Part shown: positions 42,819 to 51,954 of the stretch, in pieces | Layout: each line of letters opens with the position of its first letter | How positions within the stretch are numbered: position 1 is the first letter of the stretch | Assembly: GCA_023388055.1 (NCBI GenBank) | Contig: JAEWGW010000027.1 | Location: forward strand, 248,001-312,000 | Direction of reading: 5' to 3' | Source: Bacillota bacterium | GTDB taxonomy: Bacteria > Bacillota > Bacilli > Paenibacillales > NBRC-103111 | Length of the DNA: 64,000 nt | Position numbers and translations under genes: made by a program | The notes under the pieces: generated by a model | Databases searched by the model: none | What the model saw: the letters and a program-made list of their open reading frames with translations, nothing else | Told to the model about the DNA's origin: nothing

Positions 42819-44429
42819 GTGAAGTATACCAGAAGCTTATCCAGATTGGTAAAGATCAGTGCAGCACTGTCGTTGTCTGCGGGAATCGCCGCCGGCTGCG
42901 GCAAGGAGGCGGCAGACCCGTCGCCGGCTCCGTCCACCGGAACGGCCAGCCTTGCCCCATCCGCAGGCCCGGTGAATTTGTCTTATTGGGTGGGTATCCG
43001 CGCCAGTGCAGCCCGATCCGTCAAGAATTACGGGGAGCTGGCCTTCTATCAGGAGCTGGAGAAAAAAACCGGCGTTAAGGCGGTCTTCCAGCATCCCGCG
43101 GTAGGCACGGAGAAGGAGCAGTTTAACCTCTTAATTGTGTCCGGCAAGCTTCCCGATGTCATTGAGTATGACTTCACCACCTATTCCGGCGGTCCGGAAA
43201 AAGCGATCTCGGATAAAATTATCGTCCCGTTGAATGATTTGTTAGAAAAACATGCCCCTAATCTCAGCAAGTTCCTGAAGGATAATCCCAATGTCAAAAA
43301 GGAGATCACAACAGATGAAGGGCATATGTATGTATTCCCTGCTGTCGGGATTGGAAAAACAGACGTAAGCAGCGGTTTGATGCTGCGTAAGGATTGGCTG
43401 GATGAACTGGGACTCTCTGTCCCGGAAACCATTGAGGAATGGACCCATGTGCTCCGGCAATTCAAAGAGAAAAAGGGAGTAAAGGTCCCACTGACTCTTA
43501 ATCTGGGTGAGCTGGATACGGACCGCTTCAATGGGGCATACGGGATCGGCGCCGGTTTTTACAAGGATAAGAACCAGGTCAAGTACGGTCCTTACCAACC
43601 GGCTTATAAGGATTATCTGGCGCAGATGAACGCATGGTACAAGGAAGGGCTGCTTGATCCCGACTTTGCCACACAGGATAACAAGTCCAAGGATGCCAAA
43701 ATCACCAACGGGACAACAGGGGCATTCTCCGCCAATATCGGCTCAGGCATGGGCACCTACCTGAATGCCAAAAAGGATGACCCGGTCTATAATCTGGTGG
43801 CCGCCCAGCACCCTGTTTTGAAGAAGGGGGACCAGCCCCGGTTCTTCACCGCCGCCAGCCAATACCGCGGGGACGGAAGCGCGGCGATTACCCCTGCAAA
43901 CAAGAACCCGGTAGAAACCGCAAAGTGGTTTGATTATCTGTATTCCGATGAAGGTCATATGCTGAAAACCTTCGGCATTGAGGGGTTGACCTACAAGATG
44001 GAGAACGGATATCCCAAATACACGGATCTGATTATGAATAACCCGGACAAATTATCCATCGGCGATGCCATGTCCAAGTATCTCCGCGTTGCAGCACCGG
44101 CTCCCGGATTTGTGGGTGATGCTCGTTATTCGGAGCAATACATGAACCTCCCGCAGCAGAAGGAGGCTTCGGCAACCTTCAACCAATATTCCAAAAACCT
44201 GCTGGATACTTCCTTGGGGCGCATTACGGAAACGCCGGAGGAGGGCCAGGAGCTGTCCTCCATTATGGCGGAGATTAATACGTACCGTCAGGAAATGATG
44301 CTCAAGTTTATTATGGGCGGAGATTCCTTGGATAATTTTGACAAATACATTCAGCGGCTGAAGAGCATGAAAGTGGAGCGGGCAATTGCCATCAAGCAGG
44401 CTGCCTTGGACCGTTACAACAAACGTTAA
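42819..44429 (+). CDS. LplA-like oligosaccharide-binding lipoprotein
   Basis: 536 residues from GTG 42819, with AAGGAGG eight bases upstream; the longer frame from 42693 adds 42 residues and would include the promoter. A lipoprotein signal ends at GIAAGCGKEA (Cys about residue 25). The mature part has the features of the large LplA/YtcQ-class binding proteins: LSYWVGIRASAARSVKNYGEL (split), GKLPDVIEYDFT, GMYVFPAVG-type HMYVFPAVG, LMLRKDWLDELGLSVPETIEEW (split) and GIEGLTYKMENGYPKYTDL (split). It captures oligosaccharides for the permeases at 44501 and 45444. Confidence 0.88.
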   Translation: MKYTRSLSRLVKISAALSLSAGIAAGCGKEAADPSPAPSTGTASLAPSAGPVNLSYWVGIRASAARSVKNYGELAFYQELEKKTGVKAVFQHPAVGTEKEQFNLLIVSGKLPDVIEYDFTTYSGGPEKAISDKIIVPLNDLLEKHAPNLSKFLKDNPNVKKEITTDEGHMYVFPAVGIGKTDVSSGLMLRKDWLDELGLSVPETIEEWTHVLRQFKEKKGVKVPLTLNLGELDTDRFNGAYGIGAGFYKDKNQVKYGPYQPAYKDYLAQMNAWYKEGLLDPDFATQDNKSKDAKITNGTTGAFSANIGSGMGTYLNAKKDDPVYNLVAAQHPVLKKGDQPRFFTAASQYRGDGSAAITPANKNPVETAKWFDYLYSDEGHMLKTFGIEGLTYKMENGYPKYTDLIMNNPDKLSIGDAMSKYLRVAAPAPGFVGDARYSEQYMNLPQQKEASATFNQYSKNLLDTSLGRITETPEEGQELSSIMAEINTYRQEMMLKFIMGGDSLDNFDKYIQRLKSMKVERAIAIKQAALDRYNKR

Positions 44430-44445
44430 GAGTTGAATCCTACAA

Positions 44446-44475
44446 AGGAGAGGCGCCGTCAGGCATGCCTCTCCT
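44446..44475 (+). promoter_or_regulatory. Intercistronic hairpin between the binding-protein and permease genes
   Basis: AGGAGAGGC (44446-44454) and GCCTCTCCT (44467-44475) form a perfect 9-bp stem with a 12-nt loop, without a T run. It lies between the LplA-like stop and the permease's GGAGGAGGG site. Such hairpins often protect the upstream binding-protein mRNA and lower permease expression; that role is inferred here. Confidence 0.65.
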
Positions 44476-44500
44476 GTCCAGCAAACGGAGGAGGGCTATC

Positions 44501-45406
44501 ATGAGAAGCCTCGCTAGAAATTTTAACAGACATAAATACCTATATATGATGATTTTGCCTGTGATGCTTTATTACATTCTGTTTCATTATGCACCCATGT
44601 ACGGAGCGGTTATTGCCTTTAAGGATTACCGGATTGCAGAAGGCTTTCTGGGCAGCCCATGGGTGGGCTTCAAGCATTTTACCAACTTCTTTGACAGCTA
44701 TTACTTTGGGCGTTTGCTCCGCAATACATTGGTGCTGAATGTGTATTTACTCCTGTTTTCCTTTCCGGCACCGATTATATTTGCTCTTCTGATTAATGAA
44801 ATCAGCAGCAGAGCCTTCAAGAAAACCGTCCAGACCCTTACGTATTTGCCCCATTTTATCTCCATGATTGTCGTATGCGGCATGATTACCCAATTTGTGG
44901 CCCGTGATGGTTTCATCACCGATATCCTGGTATGGTTCGGGGCTGAACGAACGGCGCTGCTGGGGCATCCCCAATATTTCCGCACGATCTACGTGCTCTC
45001 CGATATCTGGCAAAGCATAGGCTGGGGCTCCATTATTTATCTGGCAGCAATTACAGGGATAAATCCGGAATTGTACGAGGCTGCCCGAATGGACGGAGCC
45101 AACCGGTGGAAGCAGGTACGGCATATTACCATTCCGGGCATTGCCCCGATCATTGTGATTTTGTTCATCCTGAAAATTGGCCATATGATGGATGTTGGCT
45201 TCGATAAAATCATTCTGCTTTATAATCCCAATACGTATTCCACGGCGGATGTTATCAGCACCTTCGTCTACCGCAAGGGGTTGGGGGAAACCAATGAATT
45301 CAGCTATACCACAGCGGTTGGGCTGTTCCAGTCGGTGATCAACTTTATTCTGCTGCTTGCCGCCAACCGCTTCAGCCGAAGGATGAGCGAAACCAGCTTG
45401 TGGTAA
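44501..45406 (+). CDS. lplB: LplB-like polysaccharide ABC transporter permease
   Basis: 301 residues from ATG 44501, which has GGAGGAGGG five bases upstream; the in-frame ATG 44465 lies inside an intercistronic hairpin and is less likely. It begins RHKYLYMMILPVMLYYILFHYAPMYGAVIAFKDYRI (split YLYMMILPVMLYYILFHYAP and MYGAVIAFKDYRI), diagnostic of LplB-type permeases. Six membrane segments; the EAA loop is GINPELYEAARMDGANRWKQ. The C-terminal half has TADVISTFVYRKGL. It works with the next permease and an ATPase encoded elsewhere. Confidence 0.9.
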   Translation: MRSLARNFNRHKYLYMMILPVMLYYILFHYAPMYGAVIAFKDYRIAEGFLGSPWVGFKHFTNFFDSYYFGRLLRNTLVLNVYLLLFSFPAPIIFALLINEISSRAFKKTVQTLTYLPHFISMIVVCGMITQFVARDGFITDILVWFGAERTALLGHPQYFRTIYVLSDIWQSIGWGSIIYLAAITGINPELYEAARMDGANRWKQVRHITIPGIAPIIVILFILKIGHMMDVGFDKIILLYNPNTYSTADVISTFVYRKGLGETNEFSYTTAVGLFQSVINFILLLAANRFSRRMSETSLW

Positions 45407-45443
45407 TCAGGAAGGCAACGATAATGCTTAGGAGGAAGAACAG

Positions 45444-46340
45444 ATGGCTGCTGCCGGTTTGACATATAGAAGCCCAGGCGAAAAATCCTTTCGTTTATTG
45501 AATTCGGTCTTTATGATGGCCATGATTGTGATTACCATTTACCCTTTTTTATATGTGATTTTCTCCTCCATCAGCGAATCCAGGCAACTGGTAGCCCATA
45601 CGGGTCTGCTGATTGCACCCAAGGGCTTTACCCTTGAGGCGTATGGCATGGTTTTCAAAAACCCCAATATTATCGGAAGCTATCTGAACACGGTTCTGAT
45701 TGTAAGTCTGGGGACCTTGTGCAATCTGTTTATGACCAGTCTGGGGGCTTATGTGCTCTCCCGCAAAGGGGTGCCCTGGACCCGTGTTGTTATGCTCATG
45801 ATTGTGTTTACTATGTTCTTCTCCGGGGGGCTGATTCCCATGTATCTACTGGTCAACAACTGGCTGCATCTGGGCAATACCCTGCTGGCGGTTATTATCC
45901 CCACGGTAATCTCCACGTGGAATCTGATTATTCTGCGCACCTCCTTCGGTTCTATTCCCGATAGCCTGATTGAGTCAGCCTGGCTGGATGGGGCCAATGA
46001 CTTCGTTATTCTATTCAAGCTTGTTATTCCGTTGTCCCTGCCCGTTATGGCGGTGATGATTCTCTTTTATGGAGTGGGCCATTGGAATGCCTGGTTCTCG
46101 GCCATGATCTATCTGCGGGACAGGGATTTATATCCCCTCCAGCTGATTTTACGGGAGATCCTGATCCAGAACAGCACGGCATATATGTCCGGGGACGCCA
46201 ATTCCGGCGATGTGGAGGCGGTTTCGGAATCCATTAAATATGCGACCATTATCGTGGCCACCCTGCCTATTCTGCTGGTGTACCCGTTCTTGCAGAAGTA
46301 TTTCGTGAAGGGCGTTATGATTGGCTCCATTAAGGAGTAA
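45444..46340 (+). CDS. LplC/YtcP-like ABC transporter permease
   Basis: 298 residues, six membrane segments starting FMMAMIVITIYPFLYVIF. The EAA loop is SIPDSLIESAWLDGANDFVI. The segment QLILREILIQNST followed by a variable acidic stretch and the ending FVKGVMIGSIKE are typical of the LplC/YtcP class. AGGAGG precedes ATG 45444 by seven bases. It completes the lplABC-type importer; glycosidase genes follow with only 29 bp between. Confidence 0.9.
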   Translation: MAAAGLTYRSPGEKSFRLLNSVFMMAMIVITIYPFLYVIFSSISESRQLVAHTGLLIAPKGFTLEAYGMVFKNPNIIGSYLNTVLIVSLGTLCNLFMTSLGAYVLSRKGVPWTRVVMLMIVFTMFFSGGLIPMYLLVNNWLHLGNTLLAVIIPTVISTWNLIILRTSFGSIPDSLIESAWLDGANDFVILFKLVIPLSLPVMAVMILFYGVGHWNAWFSAMIYLRDRDLYPLQLILREILIQNSTAYMSGDANSGDVEAVSESIKYATIIVATLPILLVYPFLQKYFVKGVMIGSIKE

Positions 46341-46369
46341 TTCCGATATGAAACGAGTTGAGACGAAGC

Positions 46370-49111
46370 ATGATCCAATATGACGGGGACGGGAATGCCC
46401 CGATTCTCTCCCGGCTGTGCTGCGAATATGTAACAGCTCCTCTTGGCGTGGATACGACTCGTCCGCGGTTTTCCTGGAGGGCTACCAGCCACCGGAGGAA
46501 TGCAAGCCAATCGGCATGGCAGATGATCGTATCCGCCACACCTGGTCTTCTTCTTGAAGATAAGGGGGATATGTGGGACAGCGGCAGAGTGGAAAGCGGC
46601 GCCTTTACGGAAATTGTTTATGATGGCAGCCCCCTGGTCAGCGGGCGGGATTATTATTGGAAGGTCCGCATCTGGGACGACACGGGAGAAGCCTCCGCAT
46701 GGAGCGAGGTATCCACCTTTGCCATGGGGCTGCTTCATCCTCGGGATTGGAAAGCCAATTGGATTACCGTTCCGGACTTTGAGGCGAGTTCTCCCCTGTT
46801 CCGCAAAATGTTTCGGGTGAGCGGGGAGCTGAGAAGAGCCATGGTCTATATGTCCGGCTTGGGGTATTCCGAGCTGAGCTTGAACGGAACCAAGGTGGGC
46901 GACCATGTTCTCGACCCGGGGTGGACCGATTACGCAAAAAGAGTGCTGTACACCACCTGCGAGGTCACCGGATATTTGCAGCAAGGAGATAATGCCTTGG
47001 GGGTGATGCTTGGAACAGGCTGGGCGTATATGTCCTTCAATGGGCGGGCCTTATCCAATCCCAAGCTGATTCTTCAGCTGGAGCTGGAATACCTGGACGG
47101 CAGCAGGGAAACCGTGATCAGCTCAGCGGGTGAAAACTGGTTTGTCACGGTGGATGGTCCCGTCAGGGGGGCGGATGTGTATCACGGCGAGTTCTATGAC
47201 GCAACCCGCGAGAAGCGGGGCTGGGATGAAGCGGATTTTGACATGGAGGACCCCGTGGCGCCGGTGTACCGTTGGAAAAAAGCGCTGGAAACGGATGGTC
47301 CCGGAGGCAGGCTGGTATCCCAGGTGATGGAGCCTATCCGGGTGATGGGGGAGGTAAAGCCCGTCTCCGTCACCAATCCCAAACCCGGGGTGTATGTATT
47401 TGATCTTGGGCAAAATTTTGCAGGCTGGATCAGGCTGCGGGCAGCGGGCGCACGTGGCACACGGGTTGTCATGAAGCATTCGGAGCTGCTGTACTCCGAT
47501 GGAACCGTAAATCAGGAAAATCTCAGACTGGCCCAATGTACGGATACGTATATCCTGAAGGGCGGAGGCGAGGAGAGGTATCAGCCGAGATTTACTTACC
47601 GGGGCTTCCGGTATGTACAGCTGGAGGGGTATCCCGGCCAGCCGGAGCTGGGGGCGGTTACAGGCTGCATCGTTCGCTCTGCTGTGGAGGAGGCAGGTTT
47701 CTTCAGCTGCAGCAATGAACTCCTGAACCGGCTTCAGCAGGCGGTGGTCCGAACGGAAGCAAGCAATTTGCACAGCCTCCCCACCGATTGTCCACAGCGG
47801 GATGAGCGGCTGGGCTGGCTGAATGATTGCACCGTCCGGGCGGAGGAGGCAGTATACAACTTTCATATGGCAGCTTTATTTGCTAAGTGGATGGGGGATA
47901 TCACCGATACCCAAAGCCCCTCCGGTGCGATTACGGACACAGCCCCCTTCAAGTGCGGCCGCCAGCCTGCAGATCCCGTTACCATGAGCTATGTGCTGCT
48001 TCCTCTACTGCTTTACCGGCATTATGGGGATATACGAACCTTGACCGAGCACTATGAAGGCTTGAAGGCGTGGGTTGCCTATCTGGGGAAGCAAGCGGAG
48101 GATCATATTCTGGCATACAGCTATTATGGGGATTGGGCGGCGCCTGTCACCGAAACTGTAAAAGGCAGTATGGGCGAAGGAGCGGTATCGGCCAAAACGG
48201 AAGGGGCGCTTGTGTCCACCGGATTTTATTATTACGGAGCATCACTCCTCTATCAGGCGGCCCGGATTCTGGGTCTTGATAAGGAAGCGGAGGAGCATCG
48301 CCTGCTGGCAGAACGGATACGGGAAGCCTTCAACAAAAGATTTTACGATAAGGAAAAAGCCAGCTATTCTTCGGGCAACCAGGCCTCCAATGCGCTGCCG
48401 CTTTATATGGGAATTGTCCCTGAAGAGGATGCTGGCAAGGTGGCGCAGCGGATCGCAGAGGATGTCAAGGAACATGACTATCATCTGACCACCGGCAATA
48501 TTTGCACCAAATATATGTTGGAGGCTCTGACCGAACATGGTTATGTGGAGACCGCCTATGCGCTGGCTGTACAGGAGTCGTACCCCAGCTGGGGATATAT
48601 GCTGGCTAACGGGGCCACGACGATATGGGAAAGATGGGAGTTCATCGAGTCCGGCGAGCTGGTGGGCATGGCCTCCCACAACCATCCCATGTACGGATCC
48701 ATAAGCACCTGGTTCTACAAGTATCTGGCAGGTATCCGGGCGGACTCCGGCCTGCCCGGCTTCCGCTCGCTGGTAATTAAGCCGTATTTCCCCCGGAATC
48801 TGGAGCAGGTTCAGTGCCGTTTGGATACGATGGCCGGTCCGGTGGTTTCGAATTGGCGGAAGTATCAGGATGAGCTGCGGATGGAGATCCAGATCCCTTT
48901 TGGCAGCCAGGCAGCAATTTATATTCCCAGGAGTCCGGATGGATGTCACGGGTATCGGCTGGAGGAAAGCGGCTCTACCGTATGGGACGAATCGGGCTGC
49001 TTTTTCGGTGTGCCGGGCTTAACCGGGATGCGGACAACAAACACTCACCTGGAGCTTCAAGCGGGCTCCGGCCAGTACAGCTTTATACTCAAGCTAACAC
49101 CTAACCATTAA
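46370..49111 (+). CDS. Alpha-L-rhamnosidase, glycoside hydrolase family 78
   Basis: 913 residues from ATG 46370; TTG 46358 is a possible earlier start and neither has a strong ribosome site. The start of the fold reads LSRLCCEYVTAPLGVDTTRPRFSW (split CCEYVTAPLGVDTTRPRFSW). N-terminal beta domains run to about residue 360. The (alpha/alpha)6 barrel carries the GH78 motif LPTDCPQRDERLGW (about residue 473), where the Glu is the expected general acid, and NGATTIWERWEF (about residue 751), which holds the second conserved Glu. There is no signal peptide, so it acts on imported oligosaccharides, releasing terminal L-rhamnose. Confidence 0.92.
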   Translation: MIQYDGDGNAPILSRLCCEYVTAPLGVDTTRPRFSWRATSHRRNASQSAWQMIVSATPGLLLEDKGDMWDSGRVESGAFTEIVYDGSPLVSGRDYYWKVRIWDDTGEASAWSEVSTFAMGLLHPRDWKANWITVPDFEASSPLFRKMFRVSGELRRAMVYMSGLGYSELSLNGTKVGDHVLDPGWTDYAKRVLYTTCEVTGYLQQGDNALGVMLGTGWAYMSFNGRALSNPKLILQLELEYLDGSRETVISSAGENWFVTVDGPVRGADVYHGEFYDATREKRGWDEADFDMEDPVAPVYRWKKALETDGPGGRLVSQVMEPIRVMGEVKPVSVTNPKPGVYVFDLGQNFAGWIRLRAAGARGTRVVMKHSELLYSDGTVNQENLRLAQCTDTYILKGGGEERYQPRFTYRGFRYVQLEGYPGQPELGAVTGCIVRSAVEEAGFFSCSNELLNRLQQAVVRTEASNLHSLPTDCPQRDERLGWLNDCTVRAEEAVYNFHMAALFAKWMGDITDTQSPSGAITDTAPFKCGRQPADPVTMSYVLLPLLLYRHYGDIRTLTEHYEGLKAWVAYLGKQAEDHILAYSYYGDWAAPVTETVKGSMGEGAVSAKTEGALVSTGFYYYGASLLYQAARILGLDKEAEEHRLLAERIREAFNKRFYDKEKASYSSGNQASNALPLYMGIVPEEDAGKVAQRIAEDVKEHDYHLTTGNICTKYMLEALTEHGYVETAYALAVQESYPSWGYMLANGATTIWERWEFIESGELVGMASHNHPMYGSISTWFYKYLAGIRADSGLPGFRSLVIKPYFPRNLEQVQCRLDTMAGPVVSNWRKYQDELRMEIQIPFGSQAAIYIPRSPDGCHGYRLEESGSTVWDESGCFFGVPGLTGMRTTNTHLELQAGSGQYSFILKLTPNH

Positions 49112-49124
49112 GGAGGCCGATACA

Positions 49125-50114
49125 ATGTTTGCGCCGAAATACTCCGTGATTTTGCCCAATGTAGGCTCCTGCTCAGACAGATATATGAGCTCAGGCTACA
49201 GCAATCCGTTTACACTGGAGCAGCTGTTTGACAGGGTGGCTTCGATTCCGCACGTGGAGGGGGTGGAGCTGGTAGGGAACTGGAATGTAACCCGGGATAA
49301 TGTGCAGGAGGTCAAAGGCCATCTGGAGCGTACCGGGCTTCAGGCGGTATCCATTATCCCTGATCATTTTGCCCTGCAAAAATGGGGTAAGGGGGCCTTT
49401 ACCTCCAAGGACCCCGGTATCCGCAGAGAGGCGGTGGCCTATACCCGGGACATGATGGATGTTGCGGCTCAATTGGGGTGTCCGCTAATCAGCCTGTGGC
49501 CAGGGCAGGACGGGTATGATTATTATTTTCAGGCTGATTATATCAAGGAACGCACCTGGTTCGAGGAAGGGGTTGCAGAATGCTGCAGGTATCGGCGGGA
49601 CATCCGGGTTGCCGTGGAATACAAGCCCAAGGAGCCCCGGAACCGGAGCTATCCCTCCAATGTGACCAGCACCTTACTCATGGTCAACGAAATTAACGAG
49701 GAAAACTGCGGCATTACCATAGACTATGGCCATGCGCTGGTGGCGTATGAGAATGTGGCGGAATCGGTAGCCATTCTCAAGAAGTACGGGGATAAGCTGT
49801 TCCATCTTCATATGAATGATTGTTACGGCTACTGGGATGACGATATGATTGCAGGCTCTATTCATACCATTCCTTATCTGGAGCTGCTGTATTGGCTGAA
49901 GAAAACCGGTTACAGCTACTGGATGTCCACAGACCAGTATCCGTACCGGGAGGACGGAAGGGAGGCGGTGAATGAAAGCATTCAGTGGATGATGGCCCTG
50001 CACCGGGCAGCCGATCAGATGGGAGAGGAGGTGGAGCAGATTATAAACAGCGGCGATGCTGTTGCTGCAAGCAGAATGCTAAGGCAATACATTTTCGGGC
50101 TCCATCAGGGCTAA
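49125..50114 (+). CDS. TIM-barrel sugar isomerase/epimerase, L-rhamnose isomerase-like
   Basis: 329 residues, xylose isomerase-like (AP endonuclease 2) fold. Probable metal ligands are Glu in VAVEYKPKEP (about 164), Asp in GITIDYGHA (about 198), His and Asp in FHLHMND (about 227-231), and the acidic cluster in STDQYPYRED (about 268). EYKPKEP together with NDCYGYWDDDMIAGSI resembles the divergent L-rhamnose isomerase/D-tagatose 3-epimerase group, which suits its position directly after a rhamnosidase. The reaction is inferred. AAGGAGG precedes the start, 13 bp after the GH78 gene. Confidence 0.75.
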   Translation: MFAPKYSVILPNVGSCSDRYMSSGYSNPFTLEQLFDRVASIPHVEGVELVGNWNVTRDNVQEVKGHLERTGLQAVSIIPDHFALQKWGKGAFTSKDPGIRREAVAYTRDMMDVAAQLGCPLISLWPGQDGYDYYFQADYIKERTWFEEGVAECCRYRRDIRVAVEYKPKEPRNRSYPSNVTSTLLMVNEINEENCGITIDYGHALVAYENVAESVAILKKYGDKLFHLHMNDCYGYWDDDMIAGSIHTIPYLELLYWLKKTGYSYWMSTDQYPYREDGREAVNESIQWMMALHRAADQMGEEVEQIINSGDAVAASRMLRQYIFGLHQG

Positions 50115-50131
50115 GAAAGGGGGAATAGCAG

Positions 50132-51898
50132 ATGGGTCTTTGGCGCAAAATCGGATTATCAGGGGTAATGGCAATGATTGTTGGGTTAGCAGCGGCAGCA
50201 TTCTCCGTTGAAGCTCTTCCGGCCCCTGTGCATATTGCCGTGAATGCCTCAACGGGGCAGGTGGTGATCACAGGCGCTTTGCCTTTGGCAGAGGGAGGAG
50301 AGCAGGTTGCCATTATGGTGACGCATCCTTCCGGGAGATGGGATTATATCGGTCAGACTTCCACCGGAGCTGATGGGACATACACCTTCTCCTATACGCT
50401 TGCGGACAGGGTGACAGAAGGGATCTACAAGATCCATATCGGCAGCAGCCGCAGCGCCAATTCAGCGGAAGCGGAATTCGTCTATTCTGCTCCGAATCCG
50501 GTTCCTGCAGCTGATCTTCCTTGGATTTCCTCTCCTTCAGAGGAGTCGAATATCGATTTCCGCCCGGTTGAAGCAGCAATCCAAACCGGCAGCATAAGCC
50601 AAATCCAAGCAGTGGTTGATAAGCTGATGGAGGGGTTATCCCTTATGAATGCCCGTGATATCCAGCTTAACCGGGCGGCCTCCCGTCTGCAGGCCGAGGT
50701 AGGAGAACCGGCTGCAGCCGCCAAAATCCGGGAAATTGATGAGACTGCCGCTCGTCTGGAAAAGATGCTGGTTGAAGCGGGGATCGAGCCGAAGGAGGTT
50801 TTCATTTCCCGGCAGATCCGGTTGGTCCTTTCAGGAGAGGATGCGGAAACGGTAGCTGCCGTGTTCTCTGCAAGCTCGCTGGAAGGTATGGGCAAACGCG
50901 GACTGGAGCTTGTCATCGTTATGGAGGGGGCCGTCATCAAGCTGCTGCCCCAAGCAATAGCTACAAGGCTGAATCGCCCATTGCCCTCCGGTGCCCAAAT
51001 TGAGCTGGTTCGCCGGATGGTTCAAGGAGATGAAGAGCACAAGTATCTTGAGGCTATCCGGCATAGCAATAGCCCCGGCAGCAGATTGACTCCGGCGGGC
51101 CATCTGGTGGAGCTGCAGCTGCTGCTCGTCAATGGAAGGCAGAGGTCTGAAATTGGCCCGTTGGACAGCGGAATTGTGGTGCAATTTCCATACAGCGGAG
51201 CAGCCGGGGCGGATGAAGCCAAGCTGGGAGTATACAGGTATCAGCCGCAAACCGGCGAATGGGAATATGGAGGAGGGAGAGCAGAGGATAGCAGCGGCAG
51301 TTTGACTGTGCCAACCAACCGCTTCGGCCTTTATGGCATCATGCAATATGACCGGGTTTTCAGTGATCTGGAGACAAGCTGGGCCAGGTCGGCTGTGGAG
51401 CAACTGGCTTCCCGGCATATCATCGAAGGATATGACGATCACTCCTTCCGGCCGGAGCAGCTCCTGACCCGGGCAGAATTTGCTGCGCTTCTTGTGAAGA
51501 CACTGCAGTTGGAGCCGGAGGCGGTGAGCGGTTCTTCCTTCACGGATGTGGCACCCGGAGCTTGGTTTGCCCCATCCGTTGAGACAGCTTGGAGGAAGGG
51601 GCTTATAGAAGGGAAGAATGGAGCATTCCGTCCGCTGGACGGGATCACAAGGGAGGAAATGGCTGTTCTCGTTATGAAAGCATACTATGCTGCGGGGGGA
51701 GCGGGCCCGGGAGCCGGGGAGCCGTTCAAAACCTTCAGAGACATGGGGGAATTCAGCAACTGGTCCGTCCATTTCATACGGGATGCCGCCTCCTTGGGGA
51801 TAGTGACCGGGGTGGCTCCGGATGAATTTCTCCCCAGCGGCTATGCAACACGGGCCAGCGCAGCAATGATTCTGTCCAGAATGCTTGGCAAACTTTGA
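50132..51898 (+). CDS. Secreted protein with three SLH domains
   Basis: 588 residues. Signal peptide at about 1-28 (GVMAMIVGLAAAAFSVEA). Next comes an Ig-like/beta domain (VVITGALPLAEGGEQVAIMV split), a helical region of about 120-230, and a second beta region to about 400. Three SLH modules close the protein (FSDLETSWARSAVEQLASRHI split, near 409; FTDVAPGAWFAPSVETAWRKG split, near 468; FRDMGEFSNWSVHFIRDAA, near 535), which anchor to pyruvylated secondary wall polymer. No catalytic domain is recognised; it may be an adhesin or scaffold for the neighbouring glycosidase. The stop overlaps the next open frame, but not its likely start. Confidence 0.85.
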   Translation: MGLWRKIGLSGVMAMIVGLAAAAFSVEALPAPVHIAVNASTGQVVITGALPLAEGGEQVAIMVTHPSGRWDYIGQTSTGADGTYTFSYTLADRVTEGIYKIHIGSSRSANSAEAEFVYSAPNPVPAADLPWISSPSEESNIDFRPVEAAIQTGSISQIQAVVDKLMEGLSLMNARDIQLNRAASRLQAEVGEPAAAAKIREIDETAARLEKMLVEAGIEPKEVFISRQIRLVLSGEDAETVAAVFSASSLEGMGKRGLELVIVMEGAVIKLLPQAIATRLNRPLPSGAQIELVRRMVQGDEEHKYLEAIRHSNSPGSRLTPAGHLVELQLLLVNGRQRSEIGPLDSGIVVQFPYSGAAGADEAKLGVYRYQPQTGEWEYGGGRAEDSSGSLTVPTNRFGLYGIMQYDRVFSDLETSWARSAVEQLASRHIIEGYDDHSFRPEQLLTRAEFAALLVKTLQLEPEAVSGSSFTDVAPGAWFAPSVETAWRKGLIEGKNGAFRPLDGITREEMAVLVMKAYYAAGGAGPGAGEPFKTFRDMGEFSNWSVHFIRDAASLGIVTGVAPDEFLPSGYATRASAAMILSRMLGKL

Positions 51899-51954
51899 GA
51901 CTTCGGAGCATATGTGGCGCTGGTTACCGGCGCAATACAATGGGGAGGCTGAAT

